A DNA stretch of 64,000 nucleotides from Ganoderma boninense (Eukaryota > Basidiomycota > Agaricomycetes > Polyporales > Polyporaceae). Positions 49,565 through 59,849 of this stretch are shown here, piece after piece; position 1 is the first letter of the stretch; every line of letters starts with the position of its first letter. The position numbers and the translations under genes are program-made. The DNA lies in the NCBI GenBank assembly GCA_002900995.3, contig CM035305.1, forward strand, positions 3,642,467 through 3,706,466, written 5' to 3'. Under the pieces are notes generated by a model. It was not told the DNA's origin and ran no database searches. It worked only from the letters and a program-made list of their open reading frames with translations.

Positions 49565-50749
49565 ATGTCGACACAGGCAATCATCGAGAAAGAGTTCGGC
49601 AAGCAGAACCCTCTAGATGAGAGTCTGTACAGACTTGACGAGGAAGGACTCGCGTTCATGAAGACTCAGGCCGGTTTCGAGGATGAAGAAGAGCTCAAGC
49701 AGCATGTTCTCGCCATTCAAGCCGAGGCTTACAAGGTTGGGCCACCCGAGTTCTTCCTTAGCGGGCTCCTTGACAGTCATGCTAACTTGCGGAGCATTTC
49801 AATCCTAAACCAGATCCATCCCTATCCGTGTATTCGGAGTTTTGGCTTCTTGCTGTAAGTGTTTGCATTATCACCTTGTCGGGATTTAGATCGGATTGAA
49901 TCGATGTTATCGTCGTAGGTGTAAGATCGCGCGGCTGCCTGCATACAAGCAGCTTTTGGCATTGGGGAAGGATCGAAAAGACCCCATCTTCCTCGACATA
50001 GGATGCTGCTGTAAGGATCTTGATCTCCTTCGATGTCGCTCAGAGGACTGACTGACTAGATGACCGCAGTTGGCAATGACATCAGGAGAGCCATCCAAGA
50101 CGGGTTTCCCCAGAGCGGCGCGATAGGCTCCGACTTGTACCCCGGTATGTCGTCGCATGCAGCCATTACGTTTCACACACCGCTCACTTCGTACTTGCGG
50201 GTGTGTGCAGAGTTCTGGGACATGGGGCATAAGCTCTTCAAATCCACACCTGAAACGTTCCCCGTCCCTTTCATCCCGGGGGACGCCTTCGACCCCGCGT
50301 TTCTCGAGCCGGTGGCCCCGTTCTCCGCGCCTCCCAGCGAGGCGCGCCCGGACCTCACCACTCTCACCTCGCTCAACCCCCTGCGCGGACATGTCTCCGC
50401 GATTCACGCCTCGTCCTTCTTCCACCTCTTCGACGAGGAGAAGCAGCTCGAGCTCGCCAAGGCAGTCGCGGGGCTCCTCTCCCCGGAGCCAGGCTCAGTT
50501 ATTCTCGGGGCGCACGGCGGAGGACCGGTGAAGGGGCTGCGCGTCGAGACGTTCGGGCCGAACTCGCACGAGATCAAGATGTTCTGCCACTCTCCGGAGA
50601 GCTGGAAGGAGATGTGGGATGGGCAGGTGTTCGAGAAGGGGACGGTCAAAGTCGAGGCAGACCTCATCGAGGTCAAGCGGACGGACTTGGTCGACGGCCC
50701 CGAAGAGACCAAATTCTACATCCAGCTGTGGTCCGTCACGAGGCTCTGA
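49565..50749 (+). CDS. SAM-dependent methyltransferase, AusD-like fungal family
   Basis: Five exons (about 49565-49735, 49814-49854, 49919-50010, 50070-50144, 50211-50749), all joins in phase, about 305 residues. Motif I for SAM binding is FLDIGCCFGNDIRRAIQDGF, split by an intron within the Gly-rich loop. Further landmarks are GSDLYPEFWDMGHKLF, HVSAIHASSFFHLFDEEKQL and PGSVILGAHGG. The N-terminal CIRSFGFL and the DIGCC loop are typical of a fungal methyltransferase group that includes AusD-type enzymes of meroterpenoid clusters. In basidiomycetes such genes are common outside clusters too, and no cluster partner such as a PKS or terpene cyclase is visible here. The substrate is unknown. Confidence 0.85.
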
Positions 50750-52128
50750 GATGGCGCGACTGGAATCTGCTGGCGCTGCTGGACAGCGACTCGGGGCATC
50801 TCAACGTGAGTAAAGGTCGTTGCCTTGTGCGGCGGGATTGCTACTTACGTCCGTGTAGATGTCCATGTGCTTGATGTTAGGAGAGACGGAGACGTTCTGT
50901 TCCATGTGTTGTTCAGTTATGCCAGCCTATTGCATGGTGCCGGTCCCCGGATGCCAACATCATGATGCCAGTTTACCAGTTGTGTCTTGTTGTGTACTAC
51001 TAGAACAAATTGAATGGATATTCAGTTTACACCTGTGATCACCACGCCCCTGACACCACCGGAAGTTGTGAGCTTGTGCAGTAGGGCCCCGCTGGGTTCG
51101 CGGCGGAAAAAAAATAGAGCCTCACCCAAGCCTCACCGCTCCTGGGTGCCAGCCACACTCGCCAACAAGCGCTGGCACCGCAACATCGTCACGTTTTGTG
51201 GCGGGTCACAAATAATGTCACATTATCTCGACGTGACGCCGCTGCACCCACTTCCAGGTTCGCTGGCAAGTTCCTCCCCCATTATCGTACTCAACGCTAC
51301 TCTCGCGGATGATTTCTCTACAATTAACGGACCGCATAATTGACAAGAGCTATTATTTAGGTCAGGGAAGGTCGTGTCTGAGTGGGATGCAATGGGACGT
51401 TCCGCTCGGCCTCTTCATCCCGAGCTCGGTCAAGGACGATGACGGTTCGGTCGGTATGGAGAGCGTACCTCAGCCATCGCACACTATTGCGCATGCGGCT
51501 CAGAACCTGTCGGCCTGCGTACATGTGTGATATGCGTGTGCGCAGCGCGAACGGCGCCGACGCCTGGATTCCGCTAAGAAGTTTCTCTCACTTCCTGCCA
51601 ACCTGAAGCTTCCACGTCGCTTCCACGTACTTCTTTTGAGTCATACACTCCTTGCCGATCTGTAAAACGCGAACCCTTCTTTGGCAGATCGTAGCAGGTT
51701 CCAGTGCTAGGAGGGCGGCCGTAGTCGGGGGCCTGGGTGATGTGCTTCAGCCATGGTACACGTGGGGGCCGCGTCAGCGTCCCTGGTGTTCACAGGTGGG
51801 TTTTATTCAGTACCTGCGATGTCACCGAACGCCGAAAGCATCGATTCAGCGCTTTCAATTTTGTACATATAATAGGGTATGGCCCTCCGGGCAGTCCTGG
51901 ACACGAGAGGGTTAAACAAAATTGACTTTCGGTATGCACGTCAAAAACCGACAAGGGGTGGGTACTATATGGTAGATAGCGGAGAACGAGCAAACGGACG
52001 TATGATACGAAGGGGCCGTCAAGTGTAGTTTTCCACAGGCTGCGATCGTGCGATGAAGTGAAGCGCCCGTCCAGCTTCCAAAGCGGAGCTCGCGGGACGT
52101 AGAGTACGGAGGCAGTATAACCCCGTCT
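50750..52128. other. Intergenic, nothing recognised
   Basis: Short frames only. It separates the methyltransferase from the 3' end of the ribonucleotide-reductase-like gene and marks the transition to the repeat-rich part of the window. Confidence 0.5.
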
Positions 52129-53190
52129 TCAAGCCGGACGACCATGCATGAAGCATGAGACGTTTCTGTTCATCAGGTCAGTATTAGATATGGACGCTGA
52201 TATAGTACGGGCAGTGTACACTGACCAGCATGTCTGAGGAGGGCTCTCGAAGACAGAAAGTGAGGGATTGCGACTGATCGATGAAAGGGGCGCGATCAAT
52301 GGCCATATCGATAAGTTCCATGGGGTCAATATCCCAAGCCGTCTTGTAGATGGATTTGAGGTCGTCAGGAATGCTGTTGCAGGATTCGATAGAAACTTTT
52401 GAATACATATACACACGGTAAGTAAAATGTGCGAGAATGCGCGAAAATGTACACACAGGTGTCATGCAGGATTTCTCGTCGAGTTGTTTCGGTCCAAAGT
52501 CCCCGAGCCAGTAGATCTCGAACGAGGTGAGGGCATATGAGCGGAAAGGCTCCGACGGACGTACGGAGAATCGTCGTTGTACTTAAAGAATGCGTCGTCA
52601 GTGAGAATGCGACAGGTCAGAGGGTTGGAACACATGCCTAGCGTAAGGTTCAAAACCCTCGAAATTACTAAACAGCTTAGAGGTAGCTCCAGTAGGAGAG
52701 AGGGCGGTGAGCACGGAGTTTCGAAGACCACTGTGTTGCCCAATTCGAACCCGGAGTTCATGAAAGTTGTGCCGAGTTGATGGTGTACGTGCCCACATGT
52801 CAACCTGCAATATTCCATGAGATGCTGGAGAGCCGTCCCAGTCTGGGTAGGGTCCGTGCTCCTGAGCGAGGTTGCAGCTTGCGTCGAGTGCAGCATGATA
52901 AATAGTTTCTTGAATTTCGATGTTGAGCTGACGAGCGCGTGGAGAAGTGAAGGGCAGCCCGAGGACCATGAAGACATCAGCTAATCCTTGAATGCTAATC
53001 AAGGCTGAACACGGCTCAAACCGCGGTTGAGCCGGAGCCGTGACCGCAGTTAACAGCCCTCTGTAAGGCTTGATCCAGAGCCGCGGCTTAACCGCACCGC
53101 AGTTTATTATTAACTGCGGTTCAGTTAATGTGTAAACCGCGGCTCAATTTATAAACCGCAGGGATGCTTAATAGTTGTTAATATAATAGT

Positions 53191-53272
53191 GTTCCAACCG
53201 GGAATTGAACCGGAGACCTCAAGGCTCTGCATTCATTCGATTAGGCGTACTAACCATTACACCAACGGACCA
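53191..53272 (-). other. tRNA-like module (pol III box A/B resemblance)
   Basis: On the minus strand, GGTGTAATGGTTAGTACG resembles a D-arm/box A and GGTTCAATTCCC a T-arm/box B, with nearly complementary 5' and 3' ends (GGTCC against GGAAC). The anticodon stem does not form well, so this is probably tRNA-derived, as in SINE heads, rather than a working tRNA. Confidence 0.5.
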
Positions 53273-53316
53273 TTACAGCCATAGGTAACTAATATAATAA
53301 GTACTATTGTTACTGA

Positions 53317-53350
53317 GATAAGATAAGATAAGATAGATAAGATAAGATAA
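53317..53350. repeat. GATAA microsatellite
   Basis: Six to seven tandem copies of GATAA, with one copy imperfect (GATAGATAA), lie between the two tRNA-like modules at the centre of the element. Confidence 0.85.
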
Positions 53351-53400
53351 CACTCAATAAGGTCGTTGGTATATGGATATAGTTGCATATAAGGTAGTTA

Positions 53401-53473
53401 AGAGCTCATGGTGCAGTGGTCAGCACGGCTGTTTGAATAAACCGGGTCTCTGGTTCAATTCCCGGCTGGTACA
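53401..53473 (+). other. tRNA-like module (pol III box A/B resemblance)
   Basis: On the plus strand, CATGGTGCAGTGGTCAGCAC resembles a D-arm/box A and GGTTCAATTCCCGG a T-arm/box B. A weak stem surrounds TTTGAAT where an anticodon loop would be. It lies opposite in orientation to the module at 53191-53272, on the other side of the microsatellite. A functional tRNA is unlikely because the acceptor ends do not pair cleanly. Confidence 0.45.
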
Positions 53474-56400
53474 ATAGCATTAAATATGTAAATATTATGT
53501 ATTTAATATAGTGTTGTAAACCACGGTTAAAACTGCGGTTTAAAGTGTTCTATTGTACCCTTGATCCGGAGCCGCAGTTAACTGCACCGCGGTTAACATT
53601 AAACCGCGGCTCGTATAACTGCGGCTCAAAGTGCGGCTCGGTTAACTGTTAACTGCAGTGTTAACTGTAACCGTGTTCAGCCTTAATGCTAATACCCAGG
53701 GCACGGGTCTGTTTTGCCGCTCGTTCGATTGAAGCGGATGGATAGTCAGTCGCGTCGATGGTCCTGTCTGTGTTGATAACTGCGAGCCTAGCGACGCGAT
53801 GGATACTCTCGAAGTCTATGGCACCATCCTTGACGAACCGAGGAAGAGAGATACATGCCATCGTACAAACGGCAGGAGTTTGCGGGGTACCATGCTGTGC
53901 TACTTCAGCGCACAAGCTGGAGCCGTGAATTAGGCCAAGATGGAGCTCGTTTACTTCGTGCTGAGCAACAAGTTGAGCAACGAAGTAACGCGGAGGGAGA
54001 GTTGCGAAACTCACAATTCATATTGTCCTGGAAAACGAGCAAAGGTATGGCGCCGTCGTGAACAGTGTCCGTGAGCGTGTTCCATAACTCACAGGCGTCT
54101 AGCTGGGAAACAGCAACGCCCGCCTGCTCGTATTCCTGATACGTGGCGTCAAAGTCGTCACACGACAGTTCAAACAAGAGGGGCACGTCATCAGGGTCGA
54201 ATAGGCTCCACGGACCGCCATCGCGAAGGCGCTGCATGCTGTGGGATACGGGATTAGAGAGAGCAGTGAGTGACAAGGACGACGATCAACTCGCACTCAC
54301 AATATATCGGGCAGCAGGAGGGCGGGGAAAACGTGGCGAAGTCCGGTACCCGTGGCGTTGTAACGGGTCGATTCTCGTACGTAAGCTCGCACGTCGGCAT
54401 GCCAGATCGGTAGGTACGTCGTGGCTACGGCCATCTGCCGCCACCAATTAGCGCAGGTGAACGATGCGAACGCGTCGACAACCGAGAGCATAGGCACGGG
54501 TCCGGAGGAACAAGCTCGGTACGTGTCGCTGTGAACATGCAAATAAGCAGCCTGCATCGAGGAAGACAATATACGTTCCGGTTACTCACTCGTTAGCAGG
54601 AACGGAGCCGAGAGCTAGTCCGACACCAGCGTCCATTGTCCACAAGGCGGATACGTCGTCCAGAACGCGATCCATGACTGCGGTAGCCGTACCGCGAGGT
54701 GGATGCGAGACAAAGCACAATGCGAAGTTTTGCTGTGTGGTACCAGCAGTGTACAAGACAGCCGTCGACGGGGAATAAAGCCGAGAAGACAAAACCTCAT
54801 AGGTCTCCAATACCTTAGGTAAGTCGGAGCCGTGCGTCGCCACAGCCACGCGCATGTAGAGAAACTGAGGTCACTCGACTACACGAGTACCGTCGCGAAG
54901 AAGGTAGAACTTGTACATGGTCTGCAGCGAGTAGCTGGTTAAAGTCAGTATCAACATATGCGTAGGTGGTAGGCAGTTCTTACAAGCGATAGTCATAATC
55001 GCGAACATGCATAATTGCAGCGTCGAGCTCGTCGGCGTTGTGCGCTACGTGGGCGACGAAGTCCGGTCGGAGTAGCGGGCGATGACCTTGAAAGTCATAA
55101 GTCAGAGGGCAACAGGATCAAAGCGCAATCTACCTGTGCCGTATGCCTTAACCCATTCACTGAAGAACTTGATCGTAGACTTGTGTATACGGTCAGCGAA
55201 AACGCGACCCGCAAGGGTCGAATAGTCGGGGTGTATGAATGAGAACATGTTCGCGTTGAGTGCGAGCATCCCCTTGGATATGCTTTAGACTGGCACAATC
55301 TAAGTTAGGAAAGACCGACCTGAAGATCGTACGTAGTTGTACGCGAGGCGAGGTGCGGCACGATTTTGTTGACGATCCTAGACGGGGTCAGAAGCTGCGA
55401 TACAGGGAGATCGAGGAATGCATACTCGCGGAGCAGGCTGGTTTGCACGTGCAAACTGAAGGAGAGCTTGAAAGCTGGGCAGCCTTCATGTAAAGGAGAG
55501 ACTGTCCGCTCGCGTACCTTGCGTAGAGTACTCAGCATCTGACGACAACAGCGCCGTCAGTTCTGAACCGACACGGAACGGAATTGAGCTACCTTGATAG
55601 TATTAAGAATCTGGAGCCGACTGAATTGCGTTTTCAGTGAATGTATCGCGGCAGGAACGGAATATGTTACCCGTCTAGGACGTAGTTAGAGTAGAGTGGC
55701 GTCGATATTAAAGAAAAACTGACCACGTTTGCGTACCACAGGTGATGTCTGAACACCGACGGATACGTGAGCGCGGGGAGGAGAGTCCGGTGTTGCAGAG
55801 CTGTGATCAGCGGAAATAGCAACGTCCGGGTCACTGTTACTGGTAAGGGCAGCATCAGTATCGTGACAGTCGTTGTCACGGTGGTGGGGATTGTCCCTGC
55901 CGTCGTTGTGGTGAGCGGTATTGTTGTTGTCGTCGTCGCTCCCGATCGCGGTCTCACGGTCGTGGTCGTTTCGTGCGTCGGTTTCCTGTTGGTCGGGAGG
56001 CGCAATAGTTTCACCCATGGGGAAATCGCGGTCAATATGGGGAGTTGAAGGCGTTGAAACATCGTCAGTGTGGAGTGGGACGTAGGGACAGTCTGCGTGC
56101 GTAAGGGTAGGGTGATCGGTAGAGAGAGCATGGTTATCGACTGGCGCGAACGGCAAGTGGTCAAGCTGTTTTTTTATCGATGTTAGCCGTGTAGTCCGAT
56201 TAAATGTCAGGGAGACAGATATGTTATCAAACGGGCGGAGATGGAACGTTGCTTACGGTAGGTATTGGAGAGGTTGGCATATGAGTAGGAGATGCAAACA
56301 GAGTTGCCATCTAGGTATTAATTGATAGCAAGGTCGACAGACGCGAAAAGTGAGATCGTCACTGTGAAATGTAGCAGTCGCTGGATAGAGTACTCTGTTT

Positions 56401-56572
56401 CGGAATGGTGACGAGAGGTGTAGTGGTTGCGACTGAGGTGGGGAGGGGGGCGGTCGGAAGTTGTAGCCGGATGGAACTCTGGGAATAAGTAAGTTTCTGC
56501 GGAGAGGGACAGGATCGAACACGGTCGCCTTTTGGGGTACAGCAGAAAGATCGGTAGAACGCGGAGTGGGCC

Positions 56573-57007
56573 TAAGGCTGAGCACGGATCCAGCTCACTT
56601 TGCAGATCGATCCGCAAAATCCGGAGCTGTATCCGCAATGAGCTGTATCCGCGGATCCAGCTCATTGCAGCTCCAGATCGCTGCAGCTCTGGATCGAGGC
56701 AATAGGGAAAATCTAGGTGATCCGCGGATCAACAAAGTTGTAAACTAGAGCCTTTGAACACCTTCATGCATTAGAATTCTGCATGTTTAGCAGTATTTAG
56801 GCAAGAAAAGTAGTTAGGTAACAAGATATATGTCAGAAACATATGATCTTTGCAAAAAACCTGTGGATTATCCGCGATCCGGATCCGTTTGATCCGGATC
56901 CGCACTGATCCGGAGCCGTGGATCATGATCCGCACAGCTCTGGATCAAGCCTTAAAAATGCTCTCGATCCGTGGATTCAGCTCTGGATCAGCCATGGATC
57001 GAGCCAT
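56573..57007. mobile_element. GATC-rich TIR element, truncated by the retrotransposon
   Basis: Starts TAAGGCTGAGCACGG, one mismatch from the shared terminus. It consists of degenerate GGATCC/GATCCGGATC palindromes around an AT-rich centre. The centre (GATCAACAAAGTTGTAAACT and AGTTAGGTAACAAGATATAT) matches, in reverse orientation, the element at 58696-59142, so the two are one family. The right end is missing: the long terminal repeat of the retrotransposon begins at 57008, so the remainder should lie beyond the window. Confidence 0.7.
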
Positions 57008-57467
57008 TGTCATGAATGGCACGCTCGGCGCCTACCCCGGCGTCTCTCTTTCCCTTTTCGGACTGTTTGCCTCCCGCGTCGTCCTTATTGTCCTCCGTTG
57101 TTTAGCAAACCTGTCCCTTGTTCTCGCAGTACAATAACTCCTGTTACCCATTGTTCCCGTCGTCATTGTACTACATACCATTGTTCTTCCACTGGTTCCC
57201 GTGTCCATAGTTACCTATTGTCCCCAGTTCCCATTGTCCGTTACATGTATATAAGGCCTGTACTTTGCTACCTGGAGACCTCAGTTTCGACCTCTTGTCT
57301 CCAGGTAAGCCTCGCTGTATTCTCGCTCATTAGCTACTCGCTCAATACATCTTGTCTCCAGCCTGACTGTCGAGCCCTGCTCCGCTCTCGCTGCACAAGT
57401 GCTCGTCGACGCCCTTGCTCGTCTCGTAAGCCTCCTCCCTGATCTTACTCGACAGCCAGTCGTAACA
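57008..57467 (+). repeat. 5' LTR
   Basis: Begins TGTCATGAATGG and repeats at 63550. A TATATAAGGCC promoter-like box lies at about 57247. A CTTGTCTCCAG motif occurs twice downstream of it. The likely 3' end is the CA at about 57467, which cannot be confirmed because the other LTR is truncated. Confidence 0.88.
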
Positions 57468-57855
57468 TTAGGTCGAAACTTCTACACGAGCACCGGCGTA
57501 CTCCACCCACACTCTTTCCCTCTCGTACAGTACGCACTTAGATCCTCTGTGTTGGCCTAGCGTAGTGCGCACTCTAGTCTCACCATCGGACGTGGTCTCG
57601 GCGCAACCTGAGGCTTGCCACTCTTAGTGGTACAGTACGCGGAAAGCTCCTAACACGAGACCCCGGTACTGACAGAAGTGGTCCGCCTCATGGCGTGGGA
57701 GGCTAGAGAAAGGCAGCGAAACAAAGCCAAGGCAGAACACCCTTGGGCCCGTGTCCCTTGGGCTAAGACACAGCAATAGGCCGAGGAGGCTGAGCAGACA
57801 GTGTTGGATCGTGCACCTGCCGTTTCATTCCTAGGATAAGGAAGCGAGATTCAAC
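57468..57855 (+). other. Retrotransposon leader and degenerate gag 5' end
   Basis: Downstream of the LTR. A frame from the ATG at 57690 (MAWEARERQRNKAKAEHPWA) runs into TAG at about 57777, and another change of frame precedes 57856. The gag start therefore appears broken or this is untranslated leader. Confidence 0.5.
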
Positions 57856-58687
57856 GTGGCTTGCCAAGCCTGGGGACACATATTTCACCCCACTGCAGTA
57901 CAGGACGAGTACTGGGACGAAGATAAGCAAGCCTGGTACTACTGCGAGGAGCAACCGTGCCCCCACCGATCACACACATTCAACGATACTCTTGAAACTC
58001 GCGAAGGCATCACCCCTAGACTCCTCACCACCAAAGAACAGGAAGTCCTAATCCGTGCGAAGATCACAAACCCACCAGCACCTGCACCTCGAGATCCAAG
58101 CCGACCCCCAGCTCGCCAAGCCGCCCTCATCGCATCCAGGAACCCCTCATCCCGCCCTGCCTCACGCCCTACCTCACAACCCCAGAGTCGTGTCCAGAGT
58201 CGAATCCCCAGTCCTGCACGATCGACAGGGTCTCCCATCCTCGACAAGACTCTCGAACTCGTCACAGAGCGTCTTGGACAGCGACGAACCTCGACTCCCG
58301 CAACCCCCATTGCTTCAACTTCTAAACTCCCAAAGGCAGAGAAAAAGCCGGAAGTAAAGAAGGAACCCAAGCAAGAGACCATCAGCCTCAACACTCCACA
58401 ACCCTCATCCTCTTCATCATCATCGGCTGCACCCAGTCGACCGTCCACACCCGCTATGACTACCCCAGCCCCTGCTCCACCATTCGATACCTCCAAACTC
58501 CTTACCCAGATCGCCCCACGTGACTACGATGGGAAGTCCGCCCAGGATGGTCTTCGCTTTGTGTCTGCAGCCCAGATCTACTACACCACCCTCACAGCGG
58601 TGGCAGTCGGCACACCCCCGGAAGTGGTATGGATGACCATCCTCAGTAGGCTCACCGAAGGAGCAGCGGCTTGGGCTGGCCCCCACA

Positions 58688-59150
58688 TTGTCACTAAGGC
58701 TGAACACGGATCGATCTGTAGGTGATCTGGATCTGTACCTACAGGTCAAGGCCATTTGAGAAGCTTGATCTGGATCTGCACGGATCATGATCCACGGATC
58801 CGGATCAGTGCGGATCCGGATCAATACAGATCCAGATCACAGGTAACCTACAGATTCTATACAGACTTTACACAATTTGTATATGTATACTGTTGCCTAA
58901 CTGCTTCTATTAGCGTTATATAACTAACTATGCTACATTCCACCACATAGAGGTTGTTATAAGCTCTAGTTTATAACTTTGTTGATCTACAGATCACCTA
59001 GACTTAACCTGTTGCCTTGATCTGGATCTGTTTTGATCTGGATCTGTTTTGATCTGGATCCACGGATCCGGATCATTGCGGATCCAGATCCAGGTTTGAG
59101 CGGATCGATCTGTGAAATGATCTGGATCTGTGTTCAGCCTTAATTGTCAC
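58688..59150. repeat. 8-bp target-site duplications in gag
   Basis: ATTGTCAC at 58688-58695 and 59143-59150 flank the inserted element exactly, the same 8-bp length as at the other complete insertion. Confidence 0.88.
58696..59142. mobile_element. GATC-rich TIR element inside gag
   Basis: 447 bp. Ends TAAGGCTGAACACGG and, reversed, TAAGGCTGAACACAG give inverted termini of 13-15 bases. The interior is an array of GATCTGGATCTG and GATCCGGATC units around an AT-rich core that matches the copy at 56573-57007 in reverse. It has no coding capacity. The 8-bp duplication suggests mobilisation by a hAT-type transposase. It inserted after the retrotransposon was in place. Confidence 0.82.
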
Positions 59151-59849
59151 GCTTGCTGGTGGAACTAGTCCTTGGGTGAACTACGGCGCGTTCAGCACAG
59201 CCTTCAAGGACCACTTCTGCGCAGCCGACGACAAGGAGGCTGCCATCGCTGAACTGGTCAAGCTTTGCAAGGCATACCGCAAGGTCGGCACAGTCCAGGA
59301 GTATACGGCGCAGTTCAATGCAGCTGCAGCGCGGACTGGCTTCGGCGACAAGGACAAACGCGAACGCTACCGCTCTGGCCTACCTCCCAGGCTTCGGGAC
59401 GTCCTCGCCACCAGTGCTCACGACATCTCGGACCTCACCAAAATCCAGAAGGTGGCGCTGTCACTCGACCAGGCCCTCATCACCAGAGAGGAAGAACGGC
59501 CGAAGTCGTTTGGATGGAAGAAGAAGGGGGAGAAGGCGGCTGCTACTGGGAAGAAGCCATTCTCAGGAAACTGCTACATCTGTGGCCAGCCCGGACATCG
59601 TAAGTATGACTGTCCGCGGCTGAAGAGTCAGCAAGCCGCTTCCTCGTCCACTGCAACTACGGAAGTAGCGGCGCTTCAGGCCCAGGTCAAGGCGATGGAG
59701 GAGAAGATCGCGGCCCTTACGACCGCTGAGAAGAAGGAGGGTTTCTGATTAGAGCCGCACTGGACGCTGCGCGTGCCGGCTCTTGTAGTAATAGTCGATT
59801 TTCTGTACTGAGTTCCGCGTTTGTATATGAGGTAAATCACAGTGGTCAA

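Larger units (their letters stand above)
53000..53685. mobile_element. Non-autonomous TIR element with CCGCGG/GTTAAC-rich arms and tRNA-like modules
   Basis: 686 bp. The left end reads CAAGGCTGAACACGG and the right end, reversed, TAAGGCTGAACACGG, so terminal inverted repeats are about 14-15 bases. An 8-bp duplication suits a hAT-type transposase acting in trans. Both arms are arrays of degenerate short palindromes around CCGCGG and GTTAAC. A direct repeat beginning CTTGATCC then GAGCCGC lies in each arm (about 53069-53103 and 53560-53595). The middle holds two tRNA-like modules in opposite orientation and a GATAA microsatellite. There is no coding capacity. It sits inside the ribonucleotide-reductase-like gene. 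Confidence 0.8.
52992..53693. repeat. 8-bp target-site duplications of the inserted element
   Basis: ATGCTAAT occurs at 52992-52999 and again at 53686-53693, immediately outside the matching termini. Only one copy is needed to read the ribonucleotide-reductase-like frame across the site (GISIQGLADV), which shows that the sequence between is an insertion. Confidence 0.85.
52129..56156 (-). pseudogene. Diverged ribonucleotide reductase large-subunit paralogue, interrupted
   Basis: Read from right to left, successive exons follow the RNR large-chain order: an ATP-cone-like region (RVTYSVPAAIHSLKTQFSRL, SRIVNKIVPHL), FIHTPTIRPLRVFADRIH, MRVAVATHGSDLPKVLETYE, LYTAGTTQQNFALCFV, LPIWHADVRAYVRES, RHVFPALLLPDI, RDGGPWSLFDPDDVPLLFEL, SSLCAEVAQHG, VCTMACISLPRFV, SIQGLADVFMVLGLPFTSPR, YPDWDGSPASHGILQVDMW, SIPDDLKSIYKTAWDI and MHGRPA at 52129. 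The three active-site Cys positions (ALCFV, SSLCAEV, VCTMACI) look kept. The Asn of the usual NLCTE motif is Ser, and the C-terminal Tyr-Tyr pair is Cys-Phe. A Ser/Asp/Asn/His-rich N-terminal stretch lies at 55686-56156. A 686-bp element splits the gene at 53000-53685. Exon edges and 5' end are uncertain. It may be a neofunctional paralogue or a decaying copy. Confidence 0.7.
57856..59748 (+). pseudogene. Retrotransposon gag, split by a DNA element
   Basis: The first part (57856-58695) is Pro/Ser/Arg-rich, then enters the capsid region with FDTSKLLTQIAPRDYDGKSA and ending AAAWAGPHIVT. After the inserted element, capsid resumes with LAGGTSPWVNYGAFSTAFKD and ends in a CCHC zinc knuckle, CYICGQPGHRKYDC (about 59571-59612), and a short coiled coil. 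Removing the 447-bp insert plus one 8-bp duplication leaves the frame open across the site. Gag packages element RNA in virus-like particles. Confidence 0.85.

Noticed and set aside
49565..50749. Secondary-metabolite cluster around the AusD-like methyltransferase
   Set aside because: Neighbours are homoserine kinase and repeats; no synthase, cyclase or P450 is visible.
53191..53473. Two functional tRNA genes
   Set aside because: T-arm and D-arm words are good but acceptor and anticodon stems pair poorly, and both lie inside an inserted element; called tRNA-like only.
53000..53685. CRISPR-like array because of repeated short palindromes
   Set aside because: Units are degenerate and irregularly spaced, with no uniform spacers; the host is a eukaryote.
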